From Tritrichomonas musculus (lineage: Eukaryota; Parabasalia; Tritrichomonadida; Tritrichomonadidae): a DNA stretch of 64,000 nucleotides. Positions 14,201 through 22,582 of the stretch are shown one piece after another. Each line of letters opens with the position of its first letter. Position 1 is the first letter of the stretch. The notes below the pieces were generated by a model. That model did no database searches, had not been told where the DNA came from, and saw only the letters and a program-made list of their open reading frames with translations. A program made the position numbers and the translations under genes. The stretch spans positions 2,480,001 through 2,544,000 of the forward strand of contig JAPFFF010000001.1 in NCBI GenBank assembly GCA_039105265.1, read 5' to 3'.

Positions 14201-17200
14201 ACACGTGAAATCGAAAACAAGAACAGAGAGATCGAATCACTCAACAACAAGATCAACGATTTGACCAATGAAATCAACAACTACAAGCAACAAATCGAAA
14301 CTCTCAACAACAAGATAAATGAATTAACATCAACAATCCAATCCCTCAACAACAAGATTTCTGAATTAACACGTGAAGTTGAAAACAAGGACAGAGAGAT
14401 CGAAAAGCTTAACAACAAGATCAACGACTTGAACAACGAAATCAACAACTACAAGCAACAAATCGAAACTCTCAACAACAAGATCAGTGAAATGACACGT
14501 GAAATCCAGAACCTCAACAGCAAGATCTCCGAATTAACACGTGACATCCAGAACAAGGATAGAGAGATCGAAAAGCTTAACAACGAAATCAACAACTACA
14601 AGCAACAAATCGAAAACCTCAACAACAAGATCAGTGAAATGACTTCAACAATCCAGAATCTCAACAGCAAGATCTCCGAATTAACACGTGACATCCAGAA
14701 CAAGGACAGAGAGATTGAAAAACTCAACAATGAAATCAACAACTACAAGCAACAAATCGAAAATCTCAACAACAAGATCAGTGAAATGACTTCTACAATC
14801 CAGAACCTCAACAACAAGATCAGCGAGATGACACGTGAAATCCAGAATCTCAACAACAAGATCACTGAATTAACACGTGAAGTTGAAAACAAGAACAGAG
14901 AGATCGAAAAACTCAACAATGAAATCAACAACTACAAGCAACAAATTGAAACTCTCAACAACAAGATCAGCGAGATGACTTCAACAATCCAGAACCTCAA
15001 CAGCAAGATCTCCGAATTAACACGTGACATCCAGAACAAGGACAGAGAGATTGAAAAACTCAACAATGAAATCAACAATTACAAGCAACAGATCGAAACT
15101 CTCAACAACAAGATCAGCGAGATGACTTCAACAATCCAGAACCTCAACAGCAAGATCTCCGAATTAACACGTGACATCCAGAACAAGGACAGAGAGATTG
15201 AAAAACTCAACAATGAAATCAACAATTACAAGCAACAGATCGAAACTCTCAACAACAAGATCAGCGAGATGACTTCAACAACCCAGAACCTCAACAGCAA
15301 GATCTCCGAATTGACACGTGAAGTCCAGAACAAAGACAGAGAGATCGAAAAGCTTAACAGCGAGATCAGCAACTACAAGCAACAAATCGAGACACTCAAC
15401 AACAAGGTTTCTGAATTAACAAGAACAATTGAAAGCAAGAACACTGAAATCCAGAACTTGAACAACAAGGTCACTGAATTGACAAGAGAAATTGAACGTG
15501 TCAACAATGTTCTCCGTGAAACAGAACGTAAAGCACAACAAGACCATGACAGCTTAACACGTGAAATCCAGAACTTGAACAACAAAGTTACTGAGTTAAC
15601 AAGAACAGTTGAAAGCAAGAACACTGAAATCCAGAACTTGAACAACAAAGTTACTGAGTTAACAAGAACAGTTGAAAGCAAGAACACTGAAATTCAGAAC
15701 TTGACAAACAAGGTTTCAGAAATGACAAGAGAAATCAATAACTATGAAAACAAGGTCAATGAAATGACAAGAGAAATTGAACGTATCACAAACAACTATG
15801 AAAACAAGATCAGCGAAATGAAGTCTGAAATGACCAAAGAAATTGAACGTATCACAAACAACTATGAAAACAAGATCAGCGAAATGAAGTCCGAAATGAC
15901 AAGAGAAATTGAACGTGTTACAAACAACTACGAAAGCAAGATCAGCGAAATGAAGTCTGAAATCGAACGTATCACAAATAATTATGAAAGCAAGATCAGC
16001 GAAATGAAGTCTGAAATGACCAAAGAAATTGAACGTATCACAAACAACTATGAAAACAAGATCAGCGAAATGAAGTCCGAAATGACAAGAGAAATTGAAC
16101 GTGTTACAAACAACTACGAAAGCAAGATCAGCGAAATGAAGTCTGAAATCGAACGTATCACAAATAATTATGAAAGCAAGATCAGCGAAATGAAGTCTGA
16201 AATCGAACGTATCACAAATAATTATGAAAGCAAGATCAGCGAAATGAAGTCTGAAATGACAAGAGAAATTGAACGTGTTACAAACAACTACGAAAGCAAG
16301 ATCAGTGAAATGAAGTCTGAAATTGAACGTGTAACTAACAACTATGAAAGCAAAGTCAGTGAATTGAAATCTGAAATCCAAAACAAGACATCTGAAATTG
16401 AACGTGTAACTAACAACTATGAAAGCAAAGTTAGCGAATTGAAATCTGAAATGACAAGAGAAATTGAACGTGTTAACAACGTTGTTCGTGAAACAGAACG
16501 TAAAGCTGTTGAAGATCATAACAACTTGACACGTGAAATCCAAAACAAGACATCTGAAATTGAACGTGTAACAAACAACTACGAAAACAAGGTCAATGAA
16601 ATGAAATCAGAAGTTGAACGTGTCAACAACGTTGTCCGTGAAACAGAACGTAAAGCACAAGAAGATCACAATTCATTAACACGTGAAATTGAAAGCAAGA
16701 ACAGCGAAATCCAGAACAAGAACACCGAAATACAAAACTGCAACAGCAAGATCTTCAACATGACATCTGAAATCCAACGTGTCAACACAGTCTTAAGCGA
16801 AACACAAAACAAGGGACAGGAAGAAACAACAAGCCTCAAGAGTGAAATCGAAAGCTTGAAGAGAGATGCACAAGCAGACCACGACAAATTATCAGATGAA
16901 ATACAAAGATTGAACTCACAAATCTCAAGCATGTCATGTGAAATCTGCAACTACAAGTCAACAATTGAAAGCTTGAACTCAAAGATCGGCGACTTGAACA
17001 ATGAAATTGAACGCTTAAGACAAGAGTTGTCCGAAACACAACGTAGAGCATCTGAAGATCATGACAACATGCAACACGAAATCGATGGATTGAACTCAAA
17101 GATCTTCGAATTAACATCTGAAGTCGAACGCTTAAAGATGGAATTAACTGGTGCCCAACGTGATGCCCAACAAGATCATGACAACTTATCAAGTGAAATC

Positions 17201-17743
17201 GAAAGATTGAAGCAAGAATTGGCTCAAACACAACGTGATGCTCAGCAAGACCATGACAACTTATCACGTGAAATCCAAGAAAAGAACTCAGAAATCGATA
17301 ACTTGAACTCAAAGATCTTCGAAATGACAGCTGAAATCGACCGCTTAAAGATGGACTTGGAACAAACACAACGTTCTGCACAACAAGACCACGACAACTT
17401 GTCCAACGAAATTGAAAGATTAAAGGCTGAAATTGAACGTTTGACTAGTGAATTATCCGAAACACAACGTTCTGCACAACAAGACCACGACAACTTGTCC
17501 GCTGAAATCGACCGCTTAAAGATGGAATTGGCTCAAACACAACATGATGCTCAACAAGATCATGACAACTTGTCCGCTGAAATCGAAAGATTAAAGATGG
17601 AAATTTCACAGTTGAATGCTAAATTAGCTGAAACAATCCAGAACGCAGAAATCGATCACAACAACCTTAGCAAACTTATCGATAAATACAGAAAGGCTTT
17701 GATCGAAATCGGCGATGTTGATGATGCTGCACTTGCTAACTAA
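2291..17743 (+). CDS. Giant CH-domain coiled-coil protein (5150 aa), actin-binding head with repetitive rod
   Basis: Residues about 5-115 and 125-235 read as two calponin-homology domains in tandem, the actin-binding arrangement of alpha-actinin and spectrin. The N-terminus has the conserved WIPLQKKVFTRWVN helix, and the second domain ends VDEKTLLTQL, like the VDER end of family members. Residues ~235-340 are a Lys/Glu/Ala-rich charged helix, followed by EDHD-containing repeats to ~480. From ~556 the rod is strict heptads: ~40 copies of a 35-residue unit, then a 91-residue unit to ~3390, then mixtures with LTRELEEKNRE. ITNNYESKISEMKSE repeats lie at about 4470-4700. It ends without a membrane segment. 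The actin-binding role is inferred from the CH pair; the rod suggests a very long spacer or filament of the cytoskeleton. There are no frameshifts over 15 kb despite the repeats. The ATG is preceded by AAAATTTTAAA. Confidence 0.9.
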   Translation: MSTSRVDDWIPLQKKVFTRWVNGQLKAGSCGEIEEITKDLSNGVPLVELAQILTKKDAPVKWAKTPKRNLDQVMNCDLSVDMFTKDGVKLIGISGKDINDNNEKLILGFVWSLILHYSIGGAVTDSKDNNSTKKTAKNAILEWAIGRTSEYPNVNKFTPYSVSMCALLDSYLPDKINYYSLNPADVEGNARLACKVMEEIGIPAYVMPEDLTSSGDKVDEKTLLTQLAAAKVVLENLKGKEIDAERFAKEKADAEQAAREKAEAEAKAKADAERAQREKEEAERMARDKAEQERLAKEKEDAEAKAEAERLAREKAEADAKAEADRLAKEKAEAEARAAAERDDLLAEIERLKKLLAQSEADRESLAHDKEDLTQKLAESEENAKEIERRAKEDHDSLLAEIERLKKELADTQAKAKEDHDSLTAELDRVKQEAQEDHDNLSAEIERLKKELADTKTQAKEDHDNLLAEIERLKKEAQEDHDNLTAEIENRDAQIRELIPKVESLTTEIKGLNSTITEMTNEINGYKQQIEGLNDKVAELESTVEAKDREIESLNGKISEMTATIESLNGQIAELQSTVEAKNREIEALNGKINELQSTIEGLNGQIAELQSTVEAKNREIEALNGKISEMTATIESLNGQIAELQSTVEAKNREIEALNGKISEMTATIESLNGQIAELQSTVEAKNREIEALNGKISEMTATIESLNGQIAELQSTVEAKNREIEALNGKISEMTATIESLNGQIAELQSTVEAKNREIEALNGKISEMTATIESLNGQIAELQSTVEAKNREIEALNGKINELQSTIESLNGQIAELQSTVEAKNREIEALNGKINELQSTIESLNGQIAELQSTVEAKNREIEALNGKISEMTATIESLNGQIAELQSTVEAKNREIEALNGKISEMTATIESLNGQIAELQSTVEAKNREIEALNGKISEMTATIESLNGQIAELQSTVEAKNREIEALNGKINELQSTIESLNGQIAELQSTVEAKNREIEALNGKINELQSTIEGLNGQIAELQSTVEAKNREIEALNGKISEMTATIESLNGKIAELQSTVEAKNREIEALNGKINELQSTIESLNGQIAELQSTVEAKNREIEALNGKINELQSTIESLNGQIAELQSTVEAKNREIEALNGKISEMTATIESLNGKIAELQSTVEAKNREIEALNGKISEMTATIESLNGQIAELQSTVEAKNREIEALNGKISEMTATIESLNGKIAELQSTVEAKNREIEALNGKINELQSTIEGLNGQIAELQSTVEAKNREIEALNGKINELQSTIEGLNGQIAELQSTVEAKNREIEALNGKINELQSTIEGLNGQIAELQSTVEAKNREIEALNGKISEMTATIESLNGQIAELQSTVEAKNREIEALNGKINELQSTIESLNGQIAELQSTVEAKNREIEALNGKINELQSTIEGLNGQIAELQSTVEAKNREIEALNGKISEMTATIESLNGKIAELQSTVEAKNREIEALNGKINELQSTIEGLNGKIAELQSTVEAKNREIEALNGKINELQSTIEGLNGQIAELQSTVEAKNREIEALNGKISEMTATIESLNGQIAELQSTVEAKNREIEALNGKISEMTATIESLNGQIAELQSTVEAKNREIEALNGKISEMTATIESLNGKIAELQSTVEAKNREIEALNGKINELQSTIEGLNGQIAELQSTVEAKNREIEALNGKISEMTATIESLNGQIAELQSTVEAKNREIEALNGKINELQSTIEGLNGQIAELQSTVEAKNREIEALNGKINELQSTIEGLNGQIAELQSTVEAKNREIEALNGKISEMTATIESLNGQIAELQSTVEAKNREIEALNGKISEMTATIESLNGQIAELQSTVEAKNREIEALNGKISEMTATIESLNGKINELQSTIEGLNGQIAELQSTVEAKNREIEALNGKINELQSTIEGLNGQIAELQSTVEAKNREIEALNGKINELQSTIEGLNGQIAELQSTVEAKNREIEALNGKIAELQSTIEGLNGQIAELQSTVEAKNREIEALNGKISELQSTIEAKDREIESLNGKITELTNEISRLNSEIENYKQQIESLNNKVSELQSTIEAKDREIESLNGKINELNSTIESLNGKIAELQSTVEAKDREIEALNGKINELQSAIEGLNAKITEMTNEISRLNSEIENYKQQIEQLNGKIAELQSTVEAKNREIEALNGKISEMTATIESLNGKINELNSTIEGLNAKIAELQSTVEAKDREIEALNGKITELTNEISRLNSEIENYKQQIEQLNGKISELQSTIEAKDREIESLNGKISELQSEIENLKQQIEGLNNKISELQSTIEAKDREIESLNGKITEMTNEISRLNSEIENYKQQIEQLNGKISELQSTIEAKDREIESLNGKISELQSEIENLKQQIEGLNNKISELQSTIEAKDREIESLNSKISELTNEISRLNSEIENYKQQIEQLNGKISELQSTIEAKDREIESLNGKITELQSTIEAKDREIESLNGKISELQSEIENLKQQIEGLNNKISELQSTIEAKDREIESLNGKITEMTNEISRLNSEIENYKQQIEQLNGKISELQSTIEAKDREIESLNDKINELNSTIESLNGKIAELQSTVEAKDREIEALNGKINELQSTIESLNSKISELQSEIENYKQQIEGLNAKIAELQSTVEAKDREIEALNGKITEMTNEISRLNSEIENYKQQIEQLNGKISELQSTIEAKDREIESLNGKITELTNEVSRLNSEIENYKQQIEQLNNKISELQSTIEAKDREIESLNGKISELQSEIENLKQQIEGLNNKISELQSTIEAKDREIESLNGKITEMTNEISRLNSEIENYKQQIEQLNNKISELQSTIEAKDREIESLNGKISELQSEIENLKQQIEGLNNKISELQSTIEAKDREIESLNGKITELTNEISRLNSEIENYKQQIEQLNSKISELQSTIEAKDREIESLNGKISELQSEIENLKQQIEGLNNKISELQSTIEAKDREIESLNGKITEMTNEISRLNSEIENYKQQIEQLNNKISELQSTIEAKDREIESLNGKISELQSTIEAKDREIESLNGKISELQSEIEQLNGKISELQSTIEAKDREIESLNGKITELQSTIEAKDREIESLNGKISELQSEIENLKQQIEGLNNKISELQSTIEAKDREIESLNDKITELTNEISRLNSEIENYKQQIEQLNNKISELQSTIEAKDREIESLNGKISELQSEIENLKQQIEGLNNKISELQSTIEAKDREIESLNGKITEMTNEISRLNSEIENYKQQIEQLNNKISELQSTIEAKDREIESLNGKISELQSEIENLKQQIEGLNNKISELQSTIEAKDREIESLNGKITEMTNEISRLNSEIENYKQQIEQLNGKINDLTRELEEKNREIESLNNKISELQSTIEAKDREIESLNGKISELQSEIENLKQQIEGLNNKISELQSTIEAKDREIESLNGKISELTNEISRLNSEIENYKQQIEQLNGKINDLTRELEEKNREIEQLNNKISELQSTIEAKDREIESLNSKINELQSTIESLNSKISELTNEISRLNSEIENYKQQIEQLNGKINDLTRELEEKNREIEQLNNKISELQSTIEAKDREIESLNSKISELTNEISRLNSEIENYKQQIEQLNNKINDLTRELEEKNREIEQLNGKINDLTRELEDKNREIEQLNNKISELQSTIEAKDREIESLNNKINELQSTIESLNSKISELTNEISRLNSEIENYKQQIEQLNGKINDLTRELEEKNREIESLNNKISELQSTIEAKDREIESLNSKISELTNEISRLNSEIENYKQQIEQLNNKINDLTRELEEKNREIEQLNGKINDLTRELEEKNREIEQLNGKINDLTRELEDKNREIEQLNNKISELQSTIEAKDREIESLNSKISELTNEISRLNSEIENYKQQIEQLNGKINDLTHELEEKNREIESLNNKINELTREIENKNREIESLNNKINDLTNEINNYKQQIETLNNKINELTSTIQSLNNKISELTREVENKDREIEKLNNKINDLNNEINNYKQQIETLNNKISEMTREIQNLNSKISELTRDIQNKDREIEKLNNEINNYKQQIENLNNKISEMTSTIQNLNSKISELTRDIQNKDREIEKLNNEINNYKQQIENLNNKISEMTSTIQNLNNKISEMTREIQNLNNKITELTREVENKNREIEKLNNEINNYKQQIETLNNKISEMTSTIQNLNSKISELTRDIQNKDREIEKLNNEINNYKQQIETLNNKISEMTSTIQNLNSKISELTRDIQNKDREIEKLNNEINNYKQQIETLNNKISEMTSTTQNLNSKISELTREVQNKDREIEKLNSEISNYKQQIETLNNKVSELTRTIESKNTEIQNLNNKVTELTREIERVNNVLRETERKAQQDHDSLTREIQNLNNKVTELTRTVESKNTEIQNLNNKVTELTRTVESKNTEIQNLTNKVSEMTREINNYENKVNEMTREIERITNNYENKISEMKSEMTKEIERITNNYENKISEMKSEMTREIERVTNNYESKISEMKSEIERITNNYESKISEMKSEMTKEIERITNNYENKISEMKSEMTREIERVTNNYESKISEMKSEIERITNNYESKISEMKSEIERITNNYESKISEMKSEMTREIERVTNNYESKISEMKSEIERVTNNYESKVSELKSEIQNKTSEIERVTNNYESKVSELKSEMTREIERVNNVVRETERKAVEDHNNLTREIQNKTSEIERVTNNYENKVNEMKSEVERVNNVVRETERKAQEDHNSLTREIESKNSEIQNKNTEIQNCNSKIFNMTSEIQRVNTVLSETQNKGQEETTSLKSEIESLKRDAQADHDKLSDEIQRLNSQISSMSCEICNYKSTIESLNSKIGDLNNEIERLRQELSETQRRASEDHDNMQHEIDGLNSKIFELTSEVERLKMELTGAQRDAQQDHDNLSSEIERLKQELAQTQRDAQQDHDNLSREIQEKNSEIDNLNSKIFEMTAEIDRLKMDLEQTQRSAQQDHDNLSNEIERLKAEIERLTSELSETQRSAQQDHDNLSAEIDRLKMELAQTQHDAQQDHDNLSAEIERLKMEISQLNAKLAETIQNAEIDHNNLSKLIDKYRKALIEIGDVDDAALAN
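3958..8410 (+). repeat. 105-bp tandem repeat array inside the coiled-coil gene
   Basis: About forty copies of a 105-bp unit encode five heptads (35 residues) around the motif LQSTVEAKNREIEALNGK. Adjacent units differ mainly by swapping an ISEMTAT heptad for INELQST and Q for K. Synonymous positions are also nearly identical, so the array is homogenised at DNA level. Confidence 0.95.
8460..12470 (+). repeat. 273-bp higher-order repeat array inside the coiled-coil gene
   Basis: A 273-bp unit (91 residues, thirteen heptads) recurs, for example at 9388, 9661, 10564, 10837 and 11110. It joins a 49-residue block containing ISRLNSEIENYKQQIEQL to a 42-residue block containing SEIENLKQQIEGLNNK. Some units lack or gain a block, but only in whole heptads. 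Confidence 0.9.
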
Positions 17744-18954
17744 GCTAATAATATATAGAAGATAGATTTTTAGATTATTTATTTTCTAGGAGGTTTTTAT
17801 TAATAAACTTTTTTAATATTTTATATTAACACAACTTTTTAAATTTTTTTGATTCGGAACTTTAACAAGTTCATATAAAAAACAATACTTTTAATGAATA
17901 ATAATATATCTTTAAAGATATTCAATTATCTGAATAATATTATCATTTTTTTCATATATTGATCATTATTTTTGCAATAATTTTCATTTCAAAACATTTT
18001 TTGAGGTAAAGTCATATGATTTTGTTAAAATGAGATATGAATGATTCAATTAATTTTCATTTTATTTGAAATTCTATCTTTTTATTGTTTAGTAAAACTA
18101 TACAGAAATTTTCTACTTGGCATAATTGTAATAAGATAACGCTTGTTCGACTCAACACTATGCCTTATTTTTTTATACTATTTAAAATAAAATATATTTA
18201 ATTTAAAACTTTGTTAAACGCATTCAAGAAATAAATACTGCATTCGAGCTATCATAATTTTATTATATTCTGCTTTTAAATGTAATTCTTCAAAATTTCA
18301 AATATCAATAAGATGAGGAAAAAAAAAAAAAAAAAAAAAAAAAAAAGTGCAAAAAAGTTCTCGCCGATTTTTTCTGAAGTACGATACAGGGTCAATATTG
18401 ACCTTAACCGTTGGGGTCAAAAGAGATTGGGGGCAAAAAATATCTCCCAAAAAAAAAAAAAAAAAACTAGACGATGCTGTCACGTTAAAATAAAACTAAT
18501 ATTGTGAAATGATAAAATAAAATAATAAAATGATTTAGATGTCATGATGTTGATTGTTTAACGTGATTACAAAATTTTTAGATAAAAAAATTGAATGGAT
18601 CAAAAACACGTTGATTTAAATCAATTCAAATCTATAACAAAATAATTGAATGTAGTACACAAAAAGTTATAATGACAGTTAATTTATAAATTAGTATAAC
18701 TTTATATTTTTATTAGGTAGCATATTATTTTATATTATTAATATATTAAAATACTATTATAAATTAAAATATAATAATAAAATTGCATTAACTGTTAGGT
18801 AATGAGAAAATTATTTTTAGATTTCCATTTTAATTTCATATTTTTTTTATTTTTAATTTTGATATTTTATATTGAACGTATATATATTTATAAAAACATA
18901 TTTTCAAGTTGTAAAAGAAAGTGCAATGCAGCAATTCAAAAATTTTTACAATAA

Positions 18955-18990
<36 letters not shown>

Positions 18991-19912
18991 CAAGCAAAAT
19001 GAATTAAACAAATTTATTAGGGAAAAATCCAAATATATGAAATAATGAATTTGATTAACCCAATAAAAACCTGTATTATTTTAGGTAAAAAATTGACCTC
19101 AGCGATCAATATTTTAAAATTTTTATTTCTTATCTCTCTTTCGCTCTCTCTACTCCCCACCCCCAACGCTCGACAACATTTTTCGCAAACCAAAACCCCA
19201 ATTATTTAACCTTTTTTGATCGGTAATAATTGAAAAAATTGAGAGGAAATTTGGTGACCGAATGATTTCATTTTTTTTTTGAACCATTTTTCTATTTCTG
19301 ACCCACCTAGTACCACCCTACTTCATATATATTTTATTATGATCAATTTAATATTTTTTACTGTTTTAAGATTCTCCAATATCATAAATATAAGTTTATC
19401 TGTCAATAGAAAATAATAAAAAAGCTTTTTTTTTTATTGAAGAATAGGTGTATATATAAAATATTTAAATAGTTTATTTGAGTTAAATTGACCTATACGA
19501 TTAATAATTCGCCTATAATAGATTCATTATCTTTTTTTTTTTTTTTTGACCACTAAAATTCTATTTATAATATTAATTCTAAAATAAGTGAAAACAACTT
19601 TAATTAAAAATCAAGTGGCTTCATTTTTTTTTTTCTCTTCTAAAAATATAATTATACACTTTGATTTCAACCTACTTGAGGATCAAATCCAATACATTAT
19701 TTAATTGATCTTTGAACGCTTATTTTGGTTCTACATGTTAAATGAAAAAGAAAAATCTGATTTTTACATAATATCTAAATAGCACATTAATCGTACTGGA
19801 TTTGTACCTTAACAGCCTATTTAATACTATTCCAAAGGGGGAAAAAAAAATACTTAGAAATATTTTAGTTTAGCTGCCTTTATTTAAAAAAAAAAAAAAA
19901 AGATTTTGAAAA
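17744..19912. other. 2.2-kb intergenic region with dispersed repeat, poly(A), (TA)n and a C-rich tract
   Basis: I see no gene. The region holds A runs at 18319-18346 and after 18449, a palindromic dispersed repeat between them, a TA microsatellite at 18961-18986, and a pyrimidine-rich stretch near 19130-19180 with CTCTCT and CCCCACCCCC. That tract stands out from the AT background. The 64-residue frame across the A run is an artefact of poly-lysine codons. Confidence 0.6.
18377..18411 (+). repeat. Dispersed repeat copy 1 with GGTCAATATTGACC palindrome
   Basis: GAAGTACGATACAGG leads into the perfect 14-bp palindrome GGTCAATATTGACC (18390-18403), followed by TTAACCGT. The same arrangement occurs on the other strand at 40704-40739 and in a mutated form at 29106-29140. 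A-rich runs bracket this copy on both sides. Confidence 0.6.
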
Positions 19913-20503
19913 TTAGATCAAAATGCAGCATTTTGACTTTTCTGGAAGCTTTCCTTCATAAGGATCATAATCTGGGCTGTCTTTAGAAAGAGTTTCACCT
20001 GAAATAAGTTTATAGAATTCCCAATATTCAAGTTCCTTCTTCTTCTTGCCAAATTCAACTTCGCACTTTTGTTTGAATTCATCTTCACTGAAAGTCTTTC
20101 CTCCAATGCTCTCACAAGCTTGCTTAAGTTCATCAATTGAAACCTTTCTACTTTTGTCAACATCAGCACCACGGAAGATCATTCTTGTAATGTATTTGAA
20201 GTCCTTATCCTTTAATTTGCCCAAGCAAGTGATAATTTCATTTTGATCAAGATTGTGGGATCCATCAGTGTCCATTCCGTCAAAGATGAACCTCATTTGT
20301 TTGAGGAAATTTGGAGAAGCGGAATCACCAACACCAAGACCTTCTTTCATGAAACCTAAGAATTCATCATATTCAAGTTTTCCATTTCCACTTTTGTCAT
20401 ACTTTGCAATAAGTGATCTGACATCATCTTTTGCTTCTTGTGTAAGACCTTCACCTTCTTGAGCTGGTTCTTCAGCTGCTTGTTGTTCTTCTGCTTCACT
20501 CAT
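19913..20503 (-). CDS. EF-hand calcium-binding protein with C-terminal CaaX box
   Basis: This is a 196-residue protein with three canonical EF-hand loops: D36-E47 (DKSGNGKLEYDE), D78-E89 (DTDGSHNLDQNE) and D114-E125 (DVDKSRKVSIDE). A fourth helix-loop-helix near 148-163 has lost its ligands (FGKKKKELEYWEF). The N-terminal ~22 residues are acidic and Glu/Gln/Ala-rich. The protein ends KCCILI, so the last four residues CILI form a CaaX box; isoleucine at the end would favour geranylgeranylation by family rules. It is therefore probably a membrane-tethered calcium sensor or buffer, perhaps comparable to trypanosomatid calflagin-type proteins in role though not in sequence. The gene stands alone. 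A TCATATT initiator lies 11 bases before the ATG. Confidence 0.92.
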   Translation of the reverse strand: MSEAEEQQAAEEPAQEGEGLTQEAKDDVRSLIAKYDKSGNGKLEYDEFLGFMKEGLGVGDSASPNFLKQMRFIFDGMDTDGSHNLDQNEIITCLGKLKDKDFKYITRMIFRGADVDKSRKVSIDELKQACESIGGKTFSEDEFKQKCEVEFGKKKKELEYWEFYKLISGETLSKDSPDYDPYEGKLPEKSKCCILI

Positions 20504-20509
20504 TTTGGG

Positions 20510-20516
20510 AATATGA
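20510..20516 (-). promoter_or_regulatory. Candidate Inr (TCATATT) of the EF-hand gene
   Basis: TCATATT on the minus strand matches the trichomonad TCA-Y-W-W initiator. It would start transcription at 20514, leaving an 11-base leader, typical of the very short leaders known in trichomonads. Confidence 0.5.
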
Positions 20517-21402
20517 AATATACGTTTTTTATTATTTAAAAATAAACAGTTTTGGAAAATCGGTTATTGGTTGATCATCTCAATATATAGCTTTTTTCCA
20601 TAATAAATATATTTTATTAAAATACAATATGTTTTTTTTTTTTTTTTTTTTTTTTTTTTCAATACATTATTAAGTTGAGCCAAATCTTCGTTAAAAATAT
20701 ACTTTTTGAGAATAATTCTTAAAAAATAATATCTAACATATAAAAAAATATTTTTATATACAAATATAAATGCTTTATTACTTAACTAATATTATTTTTA
20801 TGTAAAATGATATTTCATTAAATTATAAATATAGTTTATGCATTATTTATATAATGTTTAAAACAAAATTTCTTTATTTAAATATTTTTAATTTTTTGTA
20901 TTAATCATTCAAAAGGTTTAAATTCACAATTTTTAAAAAATGTTTATCTTATTTTAAATTCAAATCACATGAAAATAACAGTATATATATATATAAATAT
21001 ATATATTATTTTTATAAATCACAAATAAATTTATTGTTACATTATACAACAAATAATAAATCATTTTGTAGAAGTAAAACGTTTAAACTCTCATATCACA
21101 TTTATAAATTAAATGTTTATTTGTTCGAAAAAAAACAATATTTCATATAATTTATCTTTTTTTCATACAATAATGTTAAGTAATAGATTGATTCGTGTAA
21201 GTATGACTAAAATAAAAAAATAATAATAATAAATTAAAAACAAGTTTTGATTCAAAAAAAAATTGCAAATTGAATCGGCAAATTAAATTGTCTATTTATC
21301 TAATTTATAATAGTAGATGTAGAAATCAAAAATAAAAAAATAAAAACTATTCATTGTATCAATTAATATTGTATACAAAAAAAAAAAACAATCAGAAAAA
21401 AG

Positions 21403-21442
21403 AGAGGTATTCACGAAGAAAACTAGCCTAGCAATTTAATTC
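21403..21442 (+). repeat. Dispersed repeat, copy 1 (AGAGGTATTCACGAAG...)
   Basis: About 40 bases starting AGAGGTATTCACGAAG and containing CTAGCCTAG match 22612-22650 with few differences. No coding function is evident. Confidence 0.5.
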
Positions 21443-22464
21443 TAACTTATTTATTTTATTTTTAAAATATGAAATTAAGATAAATTACAAATTTTATATG
21501 ATTCCATGTTTTTATTTTCAAGATATTGCTTAAGCATTTTTTTGTGAGAAAAAAAAACTATTTTCAATATATTATGATATTTATTTGGAATTTTAAATGA
21601 AAGATTTTCTATAAAACAATATAAAATATCTCAATATATATATATATTGACATTAAATAATTATAAATTAAAACATATATCGATTAATAATATTTTAAAT
21701 AAAAAATTATTTAGATATTAACTTATTTTTATTTCAAAAAAAAAAATATTTATTTAAAAATATTAGTTTTTCACAAAATTTGTGATCACTTTTGTGAAAT
21801 CCTTTGAAAAAAAGCTAATTTTGATTTATTTGTTAGAAAAAATGAATATTAATAGAATTATTTAAATGTTTAGCAAATTATTTGATTCAAATTATCAGCA
21901 TTTTCTATTATATATATATATATGTATTTAGAAATATATATTTTATCCAATATCTGTAAAATTTCAATTTATTATTTTTTTTTGTTGTTTGATTTTGAAC
22001 ATTTTGACGTTTTGCACCCAAAAAAAACATCGATATTGTTGGAAACCAATTTTCTCAAAATTAAACACATAAATTTCTTATTGATCGCAATATATGTTAA
22101 GATGAATCGCAATAATTAATATATTAAAAATAAAAGCAAAAAGCTAGGATGAAAAAAAAATTGGGTTGGATTTTTATTAATTCTTTTGTTTTTTTTTTTA
22201 AATCCATTGCTTTTTTAAATATCGAATTTATTAAAATGAGATATAAAGCCAACTCAATATTTAATTCTTTATATATTTATTAAAATTTTTAAGAATTTTT
22301 AATCCTTATTAAAAAAAAGTCTAATAATTCTAATATATCTGAAAAAATAAAATTCTTATATTTTAACAATGCAATGCTTTCCAAAGATAATATAGAGCAA
22401 TTATATGTTTTTTTTATAAATTAGAATATTTATACTCTAATAGTCATTGAATTAATGCATTTCT

Positions 22465-22493
22465 AAAAAGTTATGGTTTAGTCAAAGTTGCAC
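22465..22493 (+). repeat. Direct repeat, copy 1 (GGTTTAGTCAAAGTTGCAC)
   Basis: The sequence GGTTTAGTCAAAGTTGCAC with its upstream AAAAGTTAT recurs at 22583-22611 with one inserted T, 118 bp downstream. The second copy abuts the AGAGGTATTCA repeat, so the two may be parts of one longer element. Confidence 0.5.
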
Positions 22494-22582
22494 TTTGAAA
22501 TATGAGGAGGTCTAAATAGAATTGTTCACTTAATCATGAAATTTAAAGGCAAGAACCATGAAAAAAATAAATATGGAGATAA

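Noticed and set aside
8527..14280. Many minus-strand and shifted plus-strand frames of 60-157 codons inside the coiled-coil gene
   Set aside because: They repeat with the 105- and 273-bp periods and are shadows of the heptad repeat, low in complexity, with no independent signals.
15716..16543. Minus-strand frame of 275 codons rich in Phe and Asp
   Set aside because: It is the mirror of the ITNNYESKISEMKSE repeats, so it is open only because the sense codons lack antisense stops.
18298..18507. Frames crossing the A28 tract (poly-Lys/poly-Phe)
   Set aside because: Produced by homopolymer codons on both strands; nothing gene-like outside the run.
21922..22119. 65-codon plus frame in the gene desert
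   Set aside because: Ile/Phe/Asn-rich as expected from chance in AT-rich sequence.
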